From Anaerolinea sp. (GTDB lineage: Bacteria; Chloroflexota; Anaerolineae; Anaerolineales; Anaerolineaceae), in contig JAIWNK010000132.1 of assembly GCA_020216845.1 (NCBI GenBank), positions 1 through 10,000 on the forward strand: a stretch of DNA of 10,000 bases. Reading direction: 5' to 3'. The stretch's first letter is position 1; every line of letters begins with the position of its first letter. The notes below the pieces were generated by a model. The model ran no database searches and was not told the DNA's origin. It worked only from the letters and a program-made list of their open reading frames with translations. Shown here in pieces: positions 1 through 6,708 of the stretch. The position numbers and the translations under genes were made by a program.

Positions 1-243
1 GCGCGCCAACACTTGCCCGGCCTGCACATCCTGCCCCTCGACGACCAACAGCTCGGCCAATGGCCCGCCGCTGAAAAAGCTCAGGCTGACATAACGCGCC
101 GGCACAAGGTGTCCTTCGGCCACCAAAGCCTTAGAAGCGGTCACCGTCGGCAGTGCGGTTGGCTGTGCCGTTGCGCCCAAGACAGAACAACCACTCAGCA
201 ATATCAGCGACATCAGCAAGCCCATGCAAAGCCATCGTTTCAT
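1..243 (-). CDS. Lipoprotein membrane-fusion (HlyD/MacA-like) adaptor, N-terminal part only
   Basis: This is the first 81 codons of a gene that continues beyond the left window edge. The protein starts MKRWLCMGLLMSLILLSGCS, a short lipoprotein signal peptide with lipobox LSGC and lipidation cysteine at residue 19. A threonine/proline/alanine-rich linker follows, and from about residue 42 there is a segment (VPARYVSLSFFSGGPLAELL, then VVEGQDVQAGQVLAR) matching the first half of the biotinyl-lipoyl-like domain of HlyD/MacA adaptors, with its G-x-x-V-x-x-G-x-x-L pattern. The start ATG has a strong GGTGGAGG ribosome site, and the gene lies 15 bases after the FtsX permease stop. Family knowledge says such proteins work with MacB-type ABC exporters outside the membrane; here it would be lipid-anchored on the outer face. 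The call rests on the lipobox, lipoyl-like segment and operon context; the hairpin and beta-barrel domains are out of view. Confidence 0.85.
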   Translation of the reverse strand, partial: MKRWLCMGLLMSLILLSGCSVLGATAQPTALPTVTASKALVAEGHLVPARYVSLSFFSGGPLAELLVVEGQDVQAGQVLAR

Positions 244-258
244 CACACACCTCCACCA

Positions 259-2661
259 TCACTCATAGGATAATACCTCACGGATTGTTAACCGCACAGC
301 GCTGCGCGCCGGCAACAAACTGGCAATCATCGCCAGGAGAATCACCAGGCCAAGCCAAATCAAAAAGCCATCTGCGACGTAGGAAATCGCCATCGGAGCA
401 TCGAAGATGGCGCGGCTGATGGTATCCGTCAAAACCCGGCTAATCGGAAAAGCCAACAGTGCGCCAATCAGCCAGCTGCTAAGCCCCAACAACAGTCCTT
501 CGACCAGCACCATGCGAAAAATCGCCCGGTCCGAGGCGCCAATGGCGCGCAAAATGCCCATCTCGCGGGTGCGCTCCATCACGTTCAAACTCATCGTGCC
601 AGTCAGACCAATGCTGCCAACCAGGGCGGTGAGCAACGCCATGATTTGCAAAAAGACCGTCAGGGCATTCAAACCATCGGAGGTGTTTTCAAGCAGGGCT
701 TTGCCTGCGCGGGCCTCACTGAGGCGCAGCCCGGCAGCGCGCAGGTGCTGTTCCAGCAGAGCAGAAAAGGCGCGTTGTTCAGCCAGGGTCAGGTTCGGGT
801 CGGTTGAGAGGACACGAAACGATGAGGCACTGCCCCAACTATGGATGCGGTGCGCCAGGGAGTCGTAATCGGTATAGGCCAGGTAGCCACCGCTCTTGCC
901 GGCCATCTGAAAATAACCAACCACCACCCAATCCGACTCCTCGCCATACAATTTGAGCCGGATCGTATCGCCGATGTGCAAATCGGGGAAGCGCGAGCGG
1001 AAATTCTCATTCAGCGCAATTGCGTTCACATCGCCGGGGGCAATCCAACGCCCCTCAATCAGCACCGGCTCAATCAAGCGGCTGCCGGATGGTGGTGCAA
1101 TCAGGTGCACATTCTCGCCCGTGCTGCCATCCGGGAAGACGATTTCGCACAAGGCCAGCGCCCAACCCTCGACATAGCCCACCCCCGGCACATCTTGCAA
1201 CACGCTGCGCACCTGATCCATGCGATAGGGCCGGTCAAAATCCAGGTTCACATCGGCCATGAAATATTTTCCCAACCGTTCGATGTGCGCATCAATGGAG
1301 GCGCGCACATTGAACGTTGCGATGAACATCGCCCCGCCCAGAGAAAGGGTCAGCAAGGTAAGCAAGACGCGCATCCGTTGGCGGAAGGTGTTGCGCAGCG
1401 AAAGCAGCAACGGGCGCGGAATGGCAGCAAACAGCCGCCCGCGCGACCAGAGATGGGTTGGTGCCTCAGCGTTGGTTTGCATGCCACTCAACGCCTGCTG
1501 CACCGAAACCCCCGTGCCGCGCAGGATGGGCCACAGCCCAGCAAGCTGCGGTGCCAGCAAGGCGATCAGCGTTTGCAGCACAATCGTACGCGGCACCAGG
1601 CGATAGCCAAGCAAATCGTAATTGATTTGATTGGAGAGGTATTCCATCATCGCAAAAGCAGCTCGGTTGGAAAGCGGCAAGGCCAATGCCAGTGCCAGCA
1701 AGCCATATACCAGGATCAGCGCCATGTAAATGCTCACAATCTGCATCCGTTGTGCGCCAACCGTCTTCATCGCCCCAATTTGCTGAATTTGTTGTGTGAG
1801 CAGGGCCGAGAGCGTGTTGGTGATGAGAAAGCCGCTCAAAAAGACGACCAAAGCCCCAAGCACAAACAGCACGCCGCCCATCGCATCGGCGTAGACGGCG
1901 TTGGGATGATCATCGGAGCGCGTTAGTGCAGAAGTGTAGACGATATAACCGGCATCTTCCACCTGTTGCTTAACGGTCTGTGCGATGGGTTCAATTGTCG
2001 TCAGGTCAAGGCCGCCATCTTCAACGGTAACCAGCAAGGTATTGTTGGTCTCCGGCAAGCCAAGCCAAAGCGAGGTTTGCTCGGCCACATAGCCCTGAAT
2101 GGGAGCAACAAAGAACCCGCCCCCTAACCCAGCTGCGCCAATCGTCTGATCTTTGACCACAGCCGCAACGGTCAGGTGACGCTGCTGCCCGGAGGGCAAT
2201 TCCAGCACCACCTCACCGCCCACGTCCACGCCCAATTCATCCAACTTATACTGGTCAATTGCAATCTGATGGCGCGGCGGCGGCCAGGTGCCGCGCAACG
2301 GACGCGGCAGGTTGAGCTGCTGCGGCTCTGGCAAGGCCTTGATGTTAATCGGCACCCATTGTCCGCGCACATCCAAAACGCGCAAGGAAAATTCACGCAA
2401 CCCCTCGGCTTGCGCCACCCCGTCCAGGTGAGCAATCCGTTTGGGCAATTCATCATCAAAGGCACTGACCTTGAGGGTGATGTTGGCCGGGTTGGTCAGA
2501 CGATAGCCGGCACGCATATCGGCTGAAGAAACCCAATAGGTGGTACTGATCAGGCCAATGGCAAACAGGCCAACAGCAATGGAAAGCACTACCAGCAACG
2601 AGCGCACCGGATAGGCCAGCAAATCTGCCAGAGCTTTGCGCCAACGCGGACGGATTACCAT
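259..2661 (-). CDS. ABC transporter permease with duplicated FtsX/MacB units
   Basis: This is an integral membrane permease of about 800 residues, twice the size of a simple MacB or LolC core. Hydrophobic segments lie near residues 22-45, 265-288, 311-333, 362-383, 433-454, 668-692, 719-743 and 766-787, giving two four-helix FtsX units. A large extracytoplasmic (MacB periplasmic-core-like) domain follows the first helix of each half (about 46-262 and 455-665). Each FtsX unit carries the typical coupling-helix motif: QQIGAMKTVGAQ near 295-306 and REMGILRAIGAS near 701-712. Such permeases move lipids, lipoproteins, peptides or drugs by mechanotransmission; the substrate cannot be read here. The ATG at 2661 was chosen because GGAAGAGG lies just upstream; GTG at 2667, two codons earlier, is an alternative. 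With the ATG, the gene overlaps the preceding ATPase stop by 7 bases, implying translational coupling. It ends in TGA just before the adaptor gene. Confidence 0.92.
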   Translation of the reverse strand: MVIRPRWRKALADLLAYPVRSLLVVLSIAVGLFAIGLISTTYWVSSADMRAGYRLTNPANITLKVSAFDDELPKRIAHLDGVAQAEGLREFSLRVLDVRGQWVPINIKALPEPQQLNLPRPLRGTWPPPRHQIAIDQYKLDELGVDVGGEVVLELPSGQQRHLTVAAVVKDQTIGAAGLGGGFFVAPIQGYVAEQTSLWLGLPETNNTLLVTVEDGGLDLTTIEPIAQTVKQQVEDAGYIVYTSALTRSDDHPNAVYADAMGGVLFVLGALVVFLSGFLITNTLSALLTQQIQQIGAMKTVGAQRMQIVSIYMALILVYGLLALALALPLSNRAAFAMMEYLSNQINYDLLGYRLVPRTIVLQTLIALLAPQLAGLWPILRGTGVSVQQALSGMQTNAEAPTHLWSRGRLFAAIPRPLLLSLRNTFRQRMRVLLTLLTLSLGGAMFIATFNVRASIDAHIERLGKYFMADVNLDFDRPYRMDQVRSVLQDVPGVGYVEGWALALCEIVFPDGSTGENVHLIAPPSGSRLIEPVLIEGRWIAPGDVNAIALNENFRSRFPDLHIGDTIRLKLYGEESDWVVVGYFQMAGKSGGYLAYTDYDSLAHRIHSWGSASSFRVLSTDPNLTLAEQRAFSALLEQHLRAAGLRLSEARAGKALLENTSDGLNALTVFLQIMALLTALVGSIGLTGTMSLNVMERTREMGILRAIGASDRAIFRMVLVEGLLLGLSSWLIGALLAFPISRVLTDTISRAIFDAPMAISYVADGFLIWLGLVILLAMIASLLPARSAVRLTIREVLSYE

Positions 2662-3671
2662 GGCCACCTCTTCCTTGCGGGCTCAGTGCTCATCAAGCGA
2701 GCGGCCAGCTCCGGCGTGCCTGCTAGCAATGCCGATAATTCGCCCTGCGGCAGACACCAGGCGCGCAGCTCAGCGCCGGCCCGCACATGCAGCGACGGTG
2801 ACAACACAGCCCATTGCCCAGCGGTCAGGCTGCGCGTCAGCGTCCCGCGTCGATCCAACACTTCCAGCGCCCCAGCTTGCACAAGCCACAGGCCGGGCTC
2901 CACTGCCCCGCCAGACCAGGGCCGCAGGGCGTGCGTCAGGCGCAGCAGCTCCGGGTGGGCAACATCCGGCAATGCGCGCGCCAGCCATTCGTTGATCAGC
3001 TCGCCATCGCACAGCACCAGGGTGCGCGGGGCACGCTGCGCCATGGCGGCATCGTGCGTTACCATCAAAACCGTCTTGCCTTCCTGCACCAGCTCCAGGA
3101 ACAGCGCAAAGACGGCCTCCGCGGCGCGTGAATCCAGGTTGCCGGTTGGTTCATCGGCAACAATCAGGGGCGGGTCATTGGCCAGGGCGCGCGCCACCGC
3201 CGCACTTTGTTGCTGCCCGCCCGAAAGCTGTGTCGGCAATTGGTCGGCCAATGCCTCCAGCCCCACCCGTTCAAGCAACTTGCGGGCGCGCGCTTCGCGC
3301 TGTGCAGGGGCAATGCACCCGGCAAAATCCATCGGCAACAACAAATTTTCCAACAACGTCAGCGTCGGCAAAAGCTGAAAGAACTGAAACACAATCCCCA
3401 GCGATCGCCCACGCCACACCGAGAACTGACCCTCGCTCAGGCGATTGAGCGATACCCCATCCACACACACCTCCCCGCGCGTGGGGCGGTCAATGCCCGT
3501 GATCATGTTCAGCAACGTAGATTTGCCACTGCCCGAACGGCCAATGATGGTAACGAACTCACCTGCCGCAATTTGCACCGAAACATCTTTGAGCACCCAG
3601 GTTGGTCCGGCAGCGGTCTGAAAAGCCTTGCTGACGTTTGTCAGCCTAATCAGCGCATGGTCTTCCTTCAT
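2655..3671 (-). CDS. MacB/LolD-type ABC ATPase with cNMP-binding-like C-terminal extension
   Basis: This 338-residue protein is about 110 residues longer than ordinary MacB/LolD ATPases. Residues 6-225 form a complete nucleotide-binding domain: Walker A GRSGSGKST (44-52), Q-loop near Q96, signature LSGGQ (149-153), Walker B ending VADEP with catalytic E174, D-loop NLDS (178-181), and switch H206 in VTHD. After QQQ, where the family and its neighbour have arginine, this protein has serine (S156). Residues about 228-330 are not ATPase. Their pattern (helix PELLRLTHALRPW, then GLWLVQAGALEVLDRRG, then LTAGQWAVLS, then ELRAWCLPQGELSALL and a TPELAARLM helix) resembles the cyclic-nucleotide-binding fold, but the phosphate-binding cassette glycine-glutamate/arginine signature is missing. 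It presumably pairs with the preceding ATPase to drive the FtsX permease. ATG overlaps the upstream TGA as ATGA, and the protein ends in a basic, tryptophan-rich RKRWPW. The ATPase call is firm; the extension is by eye only. Confidence 0.93.
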   Translation of the reverse strand: MKEDHALIRLTNVSKAFQTAAGPTWVLKDVSVQIAAGEFVTIIGRSGSGKSTLLNMITGIDRPTRGEVCVDGVSLNRLSEGQFSVWRGRSLGIVFQFFQLLPTLTLLENLLLPMDFAGCIAPAQREARARKLLERVGLEALADQLPTQLSGGQQQSAAVARALANDPPLIVADEPTGNLDSRAAEAVFALFLELVQEGKTVLMVTHDAAMAQRAPRTLVLCDGELINEWLARALPDVAHPELLRLTHALRPWSGGAVEPGLWLVQAGALEVLDRRGTLTRSLTAGQWAVLSPSLHVRAGAELRAWCLPQGELSALLAGTPELAARLMSTEPARKRWPW

Positions 3672-4351
3672 TGTTTTTCCACCAATTGGCCATCAACAAT
3701 CGTCAACACCTGCCCACAGCGCGGCGCCAGGCTGCGATCGTGCGTCACCATCACAATCGTTTTGCCCTGTTGCACCAGGCGTTCAAAGGCCTGAATGACC
3801 GTTTCCGCAGTGACCGAGTCAAGCCGTCCGGTTGGCTCATCCGCCAAAATGAGCGGCGGGTCATTGGCCAGGGCGCGCGCGATTGCGGCGCGTTGCTGCT
3901 GCCCGCCCGAGATGGCCGCCGGCAGCTTGTGCGCGTGTTCTTCCATTTCGACCATGCGCAACAGCTCCAGGGCGCGCTGCGGGCTGCGCCGGGGATGAAA
4001 GCGGCCACAAAAATCCATCGGCAGCATCACATTCTCCAGCAACGTCAGGTGCGGCAATAGCTGAAAATTTTGATAGACCACCCCAACCGAAAGCCCACGC
4101 CAGCGCGCCAGCGCTGATTCACCCAAGCTATGCACTGCCACCCCATCCACCCACACCTCGCCGGCGCTAACCCGATCCACCCCGCTGATGCAATTGATCA
4201 ATGTCGTCTTGCCAGCGCCAGATTTGCCAAAAATGCCAACCAGGCAACCGGCTTGGAGCGTCAGGCTGATGCCGCGCAGCGCCCAAAATTCACCTGCCGG
4301 TGTGTAATAGGCCTTGTGCAGATTGACCAGGTGCAACAATGGTTTTTCCAC
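3668..4351 (-). CDS. MacB/LolD-type ABC transporter ATPase (first gene of exporter operon)
   Basis: This is a 227-residue ATPase of normal family length. It shows Walker [10 protein letters not shown] (42-50), a Q-loop at VYQNFQLLP near 92-100, signature ISGGQ (147-151, isoleucine replacing the usual leucine), Walker B LILADEP with catalytic E172, D-loop LDS, and switch H194 in VTHD. It is clearly a paralogue of the next gene: LLENxx[14 protein letters not shown] and VTHD are shared in the same order, suggesting tandem duplication. I place the start at GTG 4351 because AGAGGA lies 5 bases upstream and the first residues ([16 protein letters not shown]) match where the family begins. The open frame extends upstream to 5458, but that part is antisense to the pcrA helicase gene. 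It likely forms a heterodimer with the downstream ATPase to energise the FtsX permease; the substrate is unknown. Confidence 0.93.
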   Translation of the reverse strand: MEKPLLHLVNLHKAYYTPAGEFWALRGISLTLQAGCLVGIFGKSGAGKTTLINCISGVDRVSAGEVWVDGVAVHSLGESALARWRGLSVGVVYQNFQLLPHLTLLENVMLPMDFCGRFHPRRSPQRALELLRMVEMEEHAHKLPAAISGGQQQRAAIARALANDPPLILADEPTGRLDSVTAETVIQAFERLVQQGKTIVMVTHDRSLAPRCGQVLTIVDGQLVEKQ

Positions 4352-4373
4352 GGCATTCCTCTTTGGTAAGTGT

Positions 4374-4379
4374 ATCATA
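4374..4379 (-). promoter_or_regulatory. Possible -10 element for the exporter operon
   Basis: On the minus strand TATGAT (5 of 6 to TATAAT) lies about 22 bases upstream of the GTG start of the first ATPase, which would give a short leader containing the AGAGGA ribosome site. No convincing -35 hexamer is seen at 16-18 bases. The location is attractive because it is the only intergenic space before this operon, and the promoter would lie back to back with the pcrA promoter. The evidence is weak. Confidence 0.3.
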
Positions 4380-4390
4380 AAATTATGCGG

Positions 4391-4419
4391 TTGACATTCC
4401 CCACCCCTGACGGTAGAAT
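4391..4419 (+). promoter_or_regulatory. Sigma-70-like promoter of pcrA, leaderless
   Basis: TTGACA (4391-4396) is a perfect -35 hexamer. After exactly 17 bases comes TAGAAT (4414-4419), 5 of 6 to the -10 consensus. Transcription would begin about 7 bases later, at 4426-4427, which is the A of the chosen pcrA ATG. No ribosome binding site precedes that ATG, so the message is predicted to be leaderless. Confidence 0.75.
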
Positions 4420-4426
4420 GAGCCGC

Positions 4427-6640
4427 ATGACCGTTGATTTGAGCAAATTGAACCCACAACAGCGCGCCGCCGTCACCGCCGGGTTGGGGCAGGTGTTGGT
4501 GCTTGCCGGGCCCGGCTCTGGCAAGACGCGCGTCCTGACGCAACGCATTGCCTATCTGATTGAGGCCCTCGGCGCCCGTCCCTATACCATTCTGGCCGTT
4601 ACCTTCACCAACAAGGCAGCCCGCGAGATGACCGGACGAGTGGAGACCTTGTTGGGACGCAGTGTGGAAGGGCTGTGGCTTGGCACCTTTCACGCCGTGT
4701 GCGCCCGCTTGCTGCGGCGCGAAGCTGAACGCCTGCCTTTCGAATCCAATTTCGTCATCATGGATGCGGACGATCAGGAAACGCTGACCAAACGTGCCAT
4801 CCGTGACCTGAACCTGGATGAGAAGCTCTACAAGCCCGCTTCCATTCACGCCGCCATTTCTGCCGCCAAGAACGACCTGATTCCGGTGGAGGATTTTCCG
4901 GCCAAGACGTATCGCGAAGAAGTCATTCGCCGCATCTATCAGCGCTACGAAGCGTTGCTGCGCGCCAGCAACGCCGTGGATTTCGACGACCTGTTGCTGT
5001 GGGCCGTACGCCTGCTCACCGATCACCCGGATGTGCGCGAGCGCTATGCCCGTCGGTTTGAGCATGTGCTGGTAGACGAATTTCAAGATACCAATCGGGC
5101 GCAATATGAATTGCTCAAATTGCTCTCCAGCTATCACCAAAACCTGTTCGTCGTCGGCGATGAAGATCAATCCATCTATCGCTGGCGCGGGGCCGATTAT
5201 CGCAACGTGTTGCGCTTTGAAAGCGATTTTCCGGGCTGCCAGAAGATTCTGCTTGAGCAAAATTATCGCTCCACCCAAACCGTGTTGGATGCCGCCCGGG
5301 CCGTCATTGACCAAAACCGCAACCGCACCCCCAAACACCTTTTCTCGGAACGGGGGCGCGGGGCGCGCCTGATTTTGCATCAGGCCGCCGATGATTATGG
5401 CGAGGCGGCCTTCGTGGTGGATACGATTCAGCAAATGCTGCACAACAACGAAGTGCAAGGCCGCGAAATCGCCGTGATGTACCGCACCAACGCCATGTCA
5501 CGCCTCATCGAAGAGGCCTTCTTGCGCGCCGGTCTGCCCTACCGCCTGGTTGGGGCGCAGCGCTTCTATGGCCGCCGCGAAGTCAAAGATGTGATTGCCT
5601 ATTTGCGCCTGGTGCAAAACCCCAACGATGAGGTCAGCTTGCCGCGGGTGCTCAATGTGCCGCCGCGCGGCATCGGCGATAAGACGCTGGTTGCCTTGCA
5701 GCTTGCCGCCCGGCAAGCCGGGCTGGGGGCAGGGGAACTGTTGCTCAGCCTGGGGCGAGATGGAGATGCCTCCCCACACTGGAAAGCCTTCAGCGGACGC
5801 GGCGCCCCCTTGCTGGCTGACTTCGGTGCGCTGCTGCTCGGCTGGCGCAAACTGGCCCAAGAAGCTCCGTTGCCGACCCTGTTCGATACCATCCTGGCCC
5901 AAACGGGCTACCGCGCCTACCTGGACGACACAACCGAGGAAGGTCAGGAACGTTGGGAAAACGTGCAAGAATTGCGCCGCCTGGCCTATGAATATGCCGA
6001 CAAAGGCCTGGTCGAATTTTTGGAGAACCTGGCGCTCGTTTCCGATCAAGACACGATCCCCGAACAAGCCGACGCGCCCACCCTGCTGACCTTGCACGCC
6101 GCCAAAGGCCTGGAATTTGGGCGGGTCTTCATCCTTGGCCTGGATGAAGGCTTGTTGCCACACAGCCGCAGCCGCGACGACCCGGAAGAAATGGCCGAGG
6201 AGCGCCGCCTGTTCTATGTTGGCCTGACGCGCGCCAAAAACCTGGTCTACCTCGTCCGTGCCGAGCGACGCAGCACCTATGGCTCTTACGAATTTAGCGA
6301 GCCCTCGCGCTTCTTGGAAGATATTCCCGAAGAATTGCTCCAATATAGCGGTTTGCGCCGGGCTGCCTGGGAACGCCCCCCATCCTCAACACGCCCACAT
6401 GAGCGCACAGACACCCGTTGGGAATCGAGCTCAAGCGCCCGCACGCCGGTTGCCCCGCCAACTGCAACAAACGCAGCACGTTATCACGTCAACCAAAAAG
6501 TGCGTCACAGCACCTGGGGCGAAGGGCTCATCGTCGCCACACGCCGCACCGAAGACGGCGATGAAACGTTGGATGTGTTCTTCGAAAGCGTTGGCTTCAA
6601 ACGCCTGATGGCCTCGCTGGCCAAGCTGGAAGTGCTCTAA
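4427..6640 (+). CDS. pcrA: UvrD/PcrA-family 3'-5' DNA helicase
   Basis: This is a superfamily 1A helicase of 737 residues, the normal PcrA length, acting in nucleotide-excision repair, removal of recombinase filaments and transcription-coupled processes. All helicase motifs are visible in order: Walker A AGPGSGKT (27-34), motif Ia VTFTNKAA (58-65), GTFHA (86-90), motif II VDEFQDTN (216-223), motif III VVGDEDQSIYRWRGA (242-256), motif IV LEQNYRST (276-283), TLHAAKGLEF (555-564) and motif VI ERRLFYVGLTRAK (592-604). A poorly conserved linker (about 645-684) leads to a final 50-residue domain (YHVNQKVRHSTWGEGLIV onward) like the PcrA C-terminal tudor-like domain that contacts RNA polymerase. I start at ATG 4427 (MTVDLSKLNPQQ, the usual PcrA beginning); the frame opens earlier at GTG 4370, but the promoter lies inside that stretch. 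It is divergent from the exporter operon. Confidence 0.95.
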   Translation: MTVDLSKLNPQQRAAVTAGLGQVLVLAGPGSGKTRVLTQRIAYLIEALGARPYTILAVTFTNKAAREMTGRVETLLGRSVEGLWLGTFHAVCARLLRREAERLPFESNFVIMDADDQETLTKRAIRDLNLDEKLYKPASIHAAISAAKNDLIPVEDFPAKTYREEVIRRIYQRYEALLRASNAVDFDDLLLWAVRLLTDHPDVRERYARRFEHVLVDEFQDTNRAQYELLKLLSSYHQNLFVVGDEDQSIYRWRGADYRNVLRFESDFPGCQKILLEQNYRSTQTVLDAARAVIDQNRNRTPKHLFSERGRGARLILHQAADDYGEAAFVVDTIQQMLHNNEVQGREIAVMYRTNAMSRLIEEAFLRAGLPYRLVGAQRFYGRREVKDVIAYLRLVQNPNDEVSLPRVLNVPPRGIGDKTLVALQLAARQAGLGAGELLLSLGRDGDASPHWKAFSGRGAPLLADFGALLLGWRKLAQEAPLPTLFDTILAQTGYRAYLDDTTEEGQERWENVQELRRLAYEYADKGLVEFLENLALVSDQDTIPEQADAPTLLTLHAAKGLEFGRVFILGLDEGLLPHSRSRDDPEEMAEERRLFYVGLTRAKNLVYLVRAERRSTYGSYEFSEPSRFLEDIPEELLQYSGLRRAAWERPPSSTRPHERTDTRWESSSSARTPVAPPTATNAARYHVNQKVRHSTWGEGLIVATRRTEDGDETLDVFFESVGFKRLMASLAKLEVL

Positions 6641-6648
6641 AAAACGAC

Positions 6649-6702
6649 TTTCCAAATTGCAAAGTACAAAGTATAGAAAAACAGCCTCATTTGTGTCACA
6701 AT
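6649..6702 (+). promoter_or_regulatory. Promoter region of the CAP-protein gene (elements uncertain)
   Basis: This AT-rich gap between pcrA and the CAP gene holds two weak candidates. One is TTTCCA (6649-6654), 17 bases, TATAGA (6672-6677), each 4 of 6 to consensus. The other is an extended -10-like TGTCACAAT (6694-6702), which would start transcription at or next to the ATG at 6709. No ribosome site precedes that ATG, which favours a leaderless message as at pcrA. A tandem heptamer (CAAAGTA twice, 6660-6673) overlaps the first candidate. No clear terminator for pcrA is seen. Confidence 0.3.
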
Positions 6703-6708
6703 ACAACC

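Noticed and set aside
841..1926. Long plus-strand open frame of 361 codons inside the permease gene
   Set aside because: Histidine-, glutamine- and arginine-rich translation without domains; the opposite strand encodes a clear FtsX permease.
4370..4426. Longer pcrA starting at GTG 4370
   Set aside because: The stretch contains the pcrA promoter and adds residues not typical of the family, whose proteins begin close to DLSKLNPQQ.
4352..5458. Upstream extension of the first ATPase reading frame (minus strand)
   Set aside because: It lies antisense to the pcrA coding region, has no recognisable domain, and the ATPase family start with a ribosome site is at GTG 4351.
5498..6343. Minus-strand open frame of 281 codons antisense to pcrA
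   Set aside because: The plus strand holds conserved helicase motifs throughout; the antisense product is low-complexity-like and unrecognisable.
6647..6665. ACTTT...AAAGT inverted repeat after pcrA as terminator
   Set aside because: Only five AT-rich pairs and no following T run.
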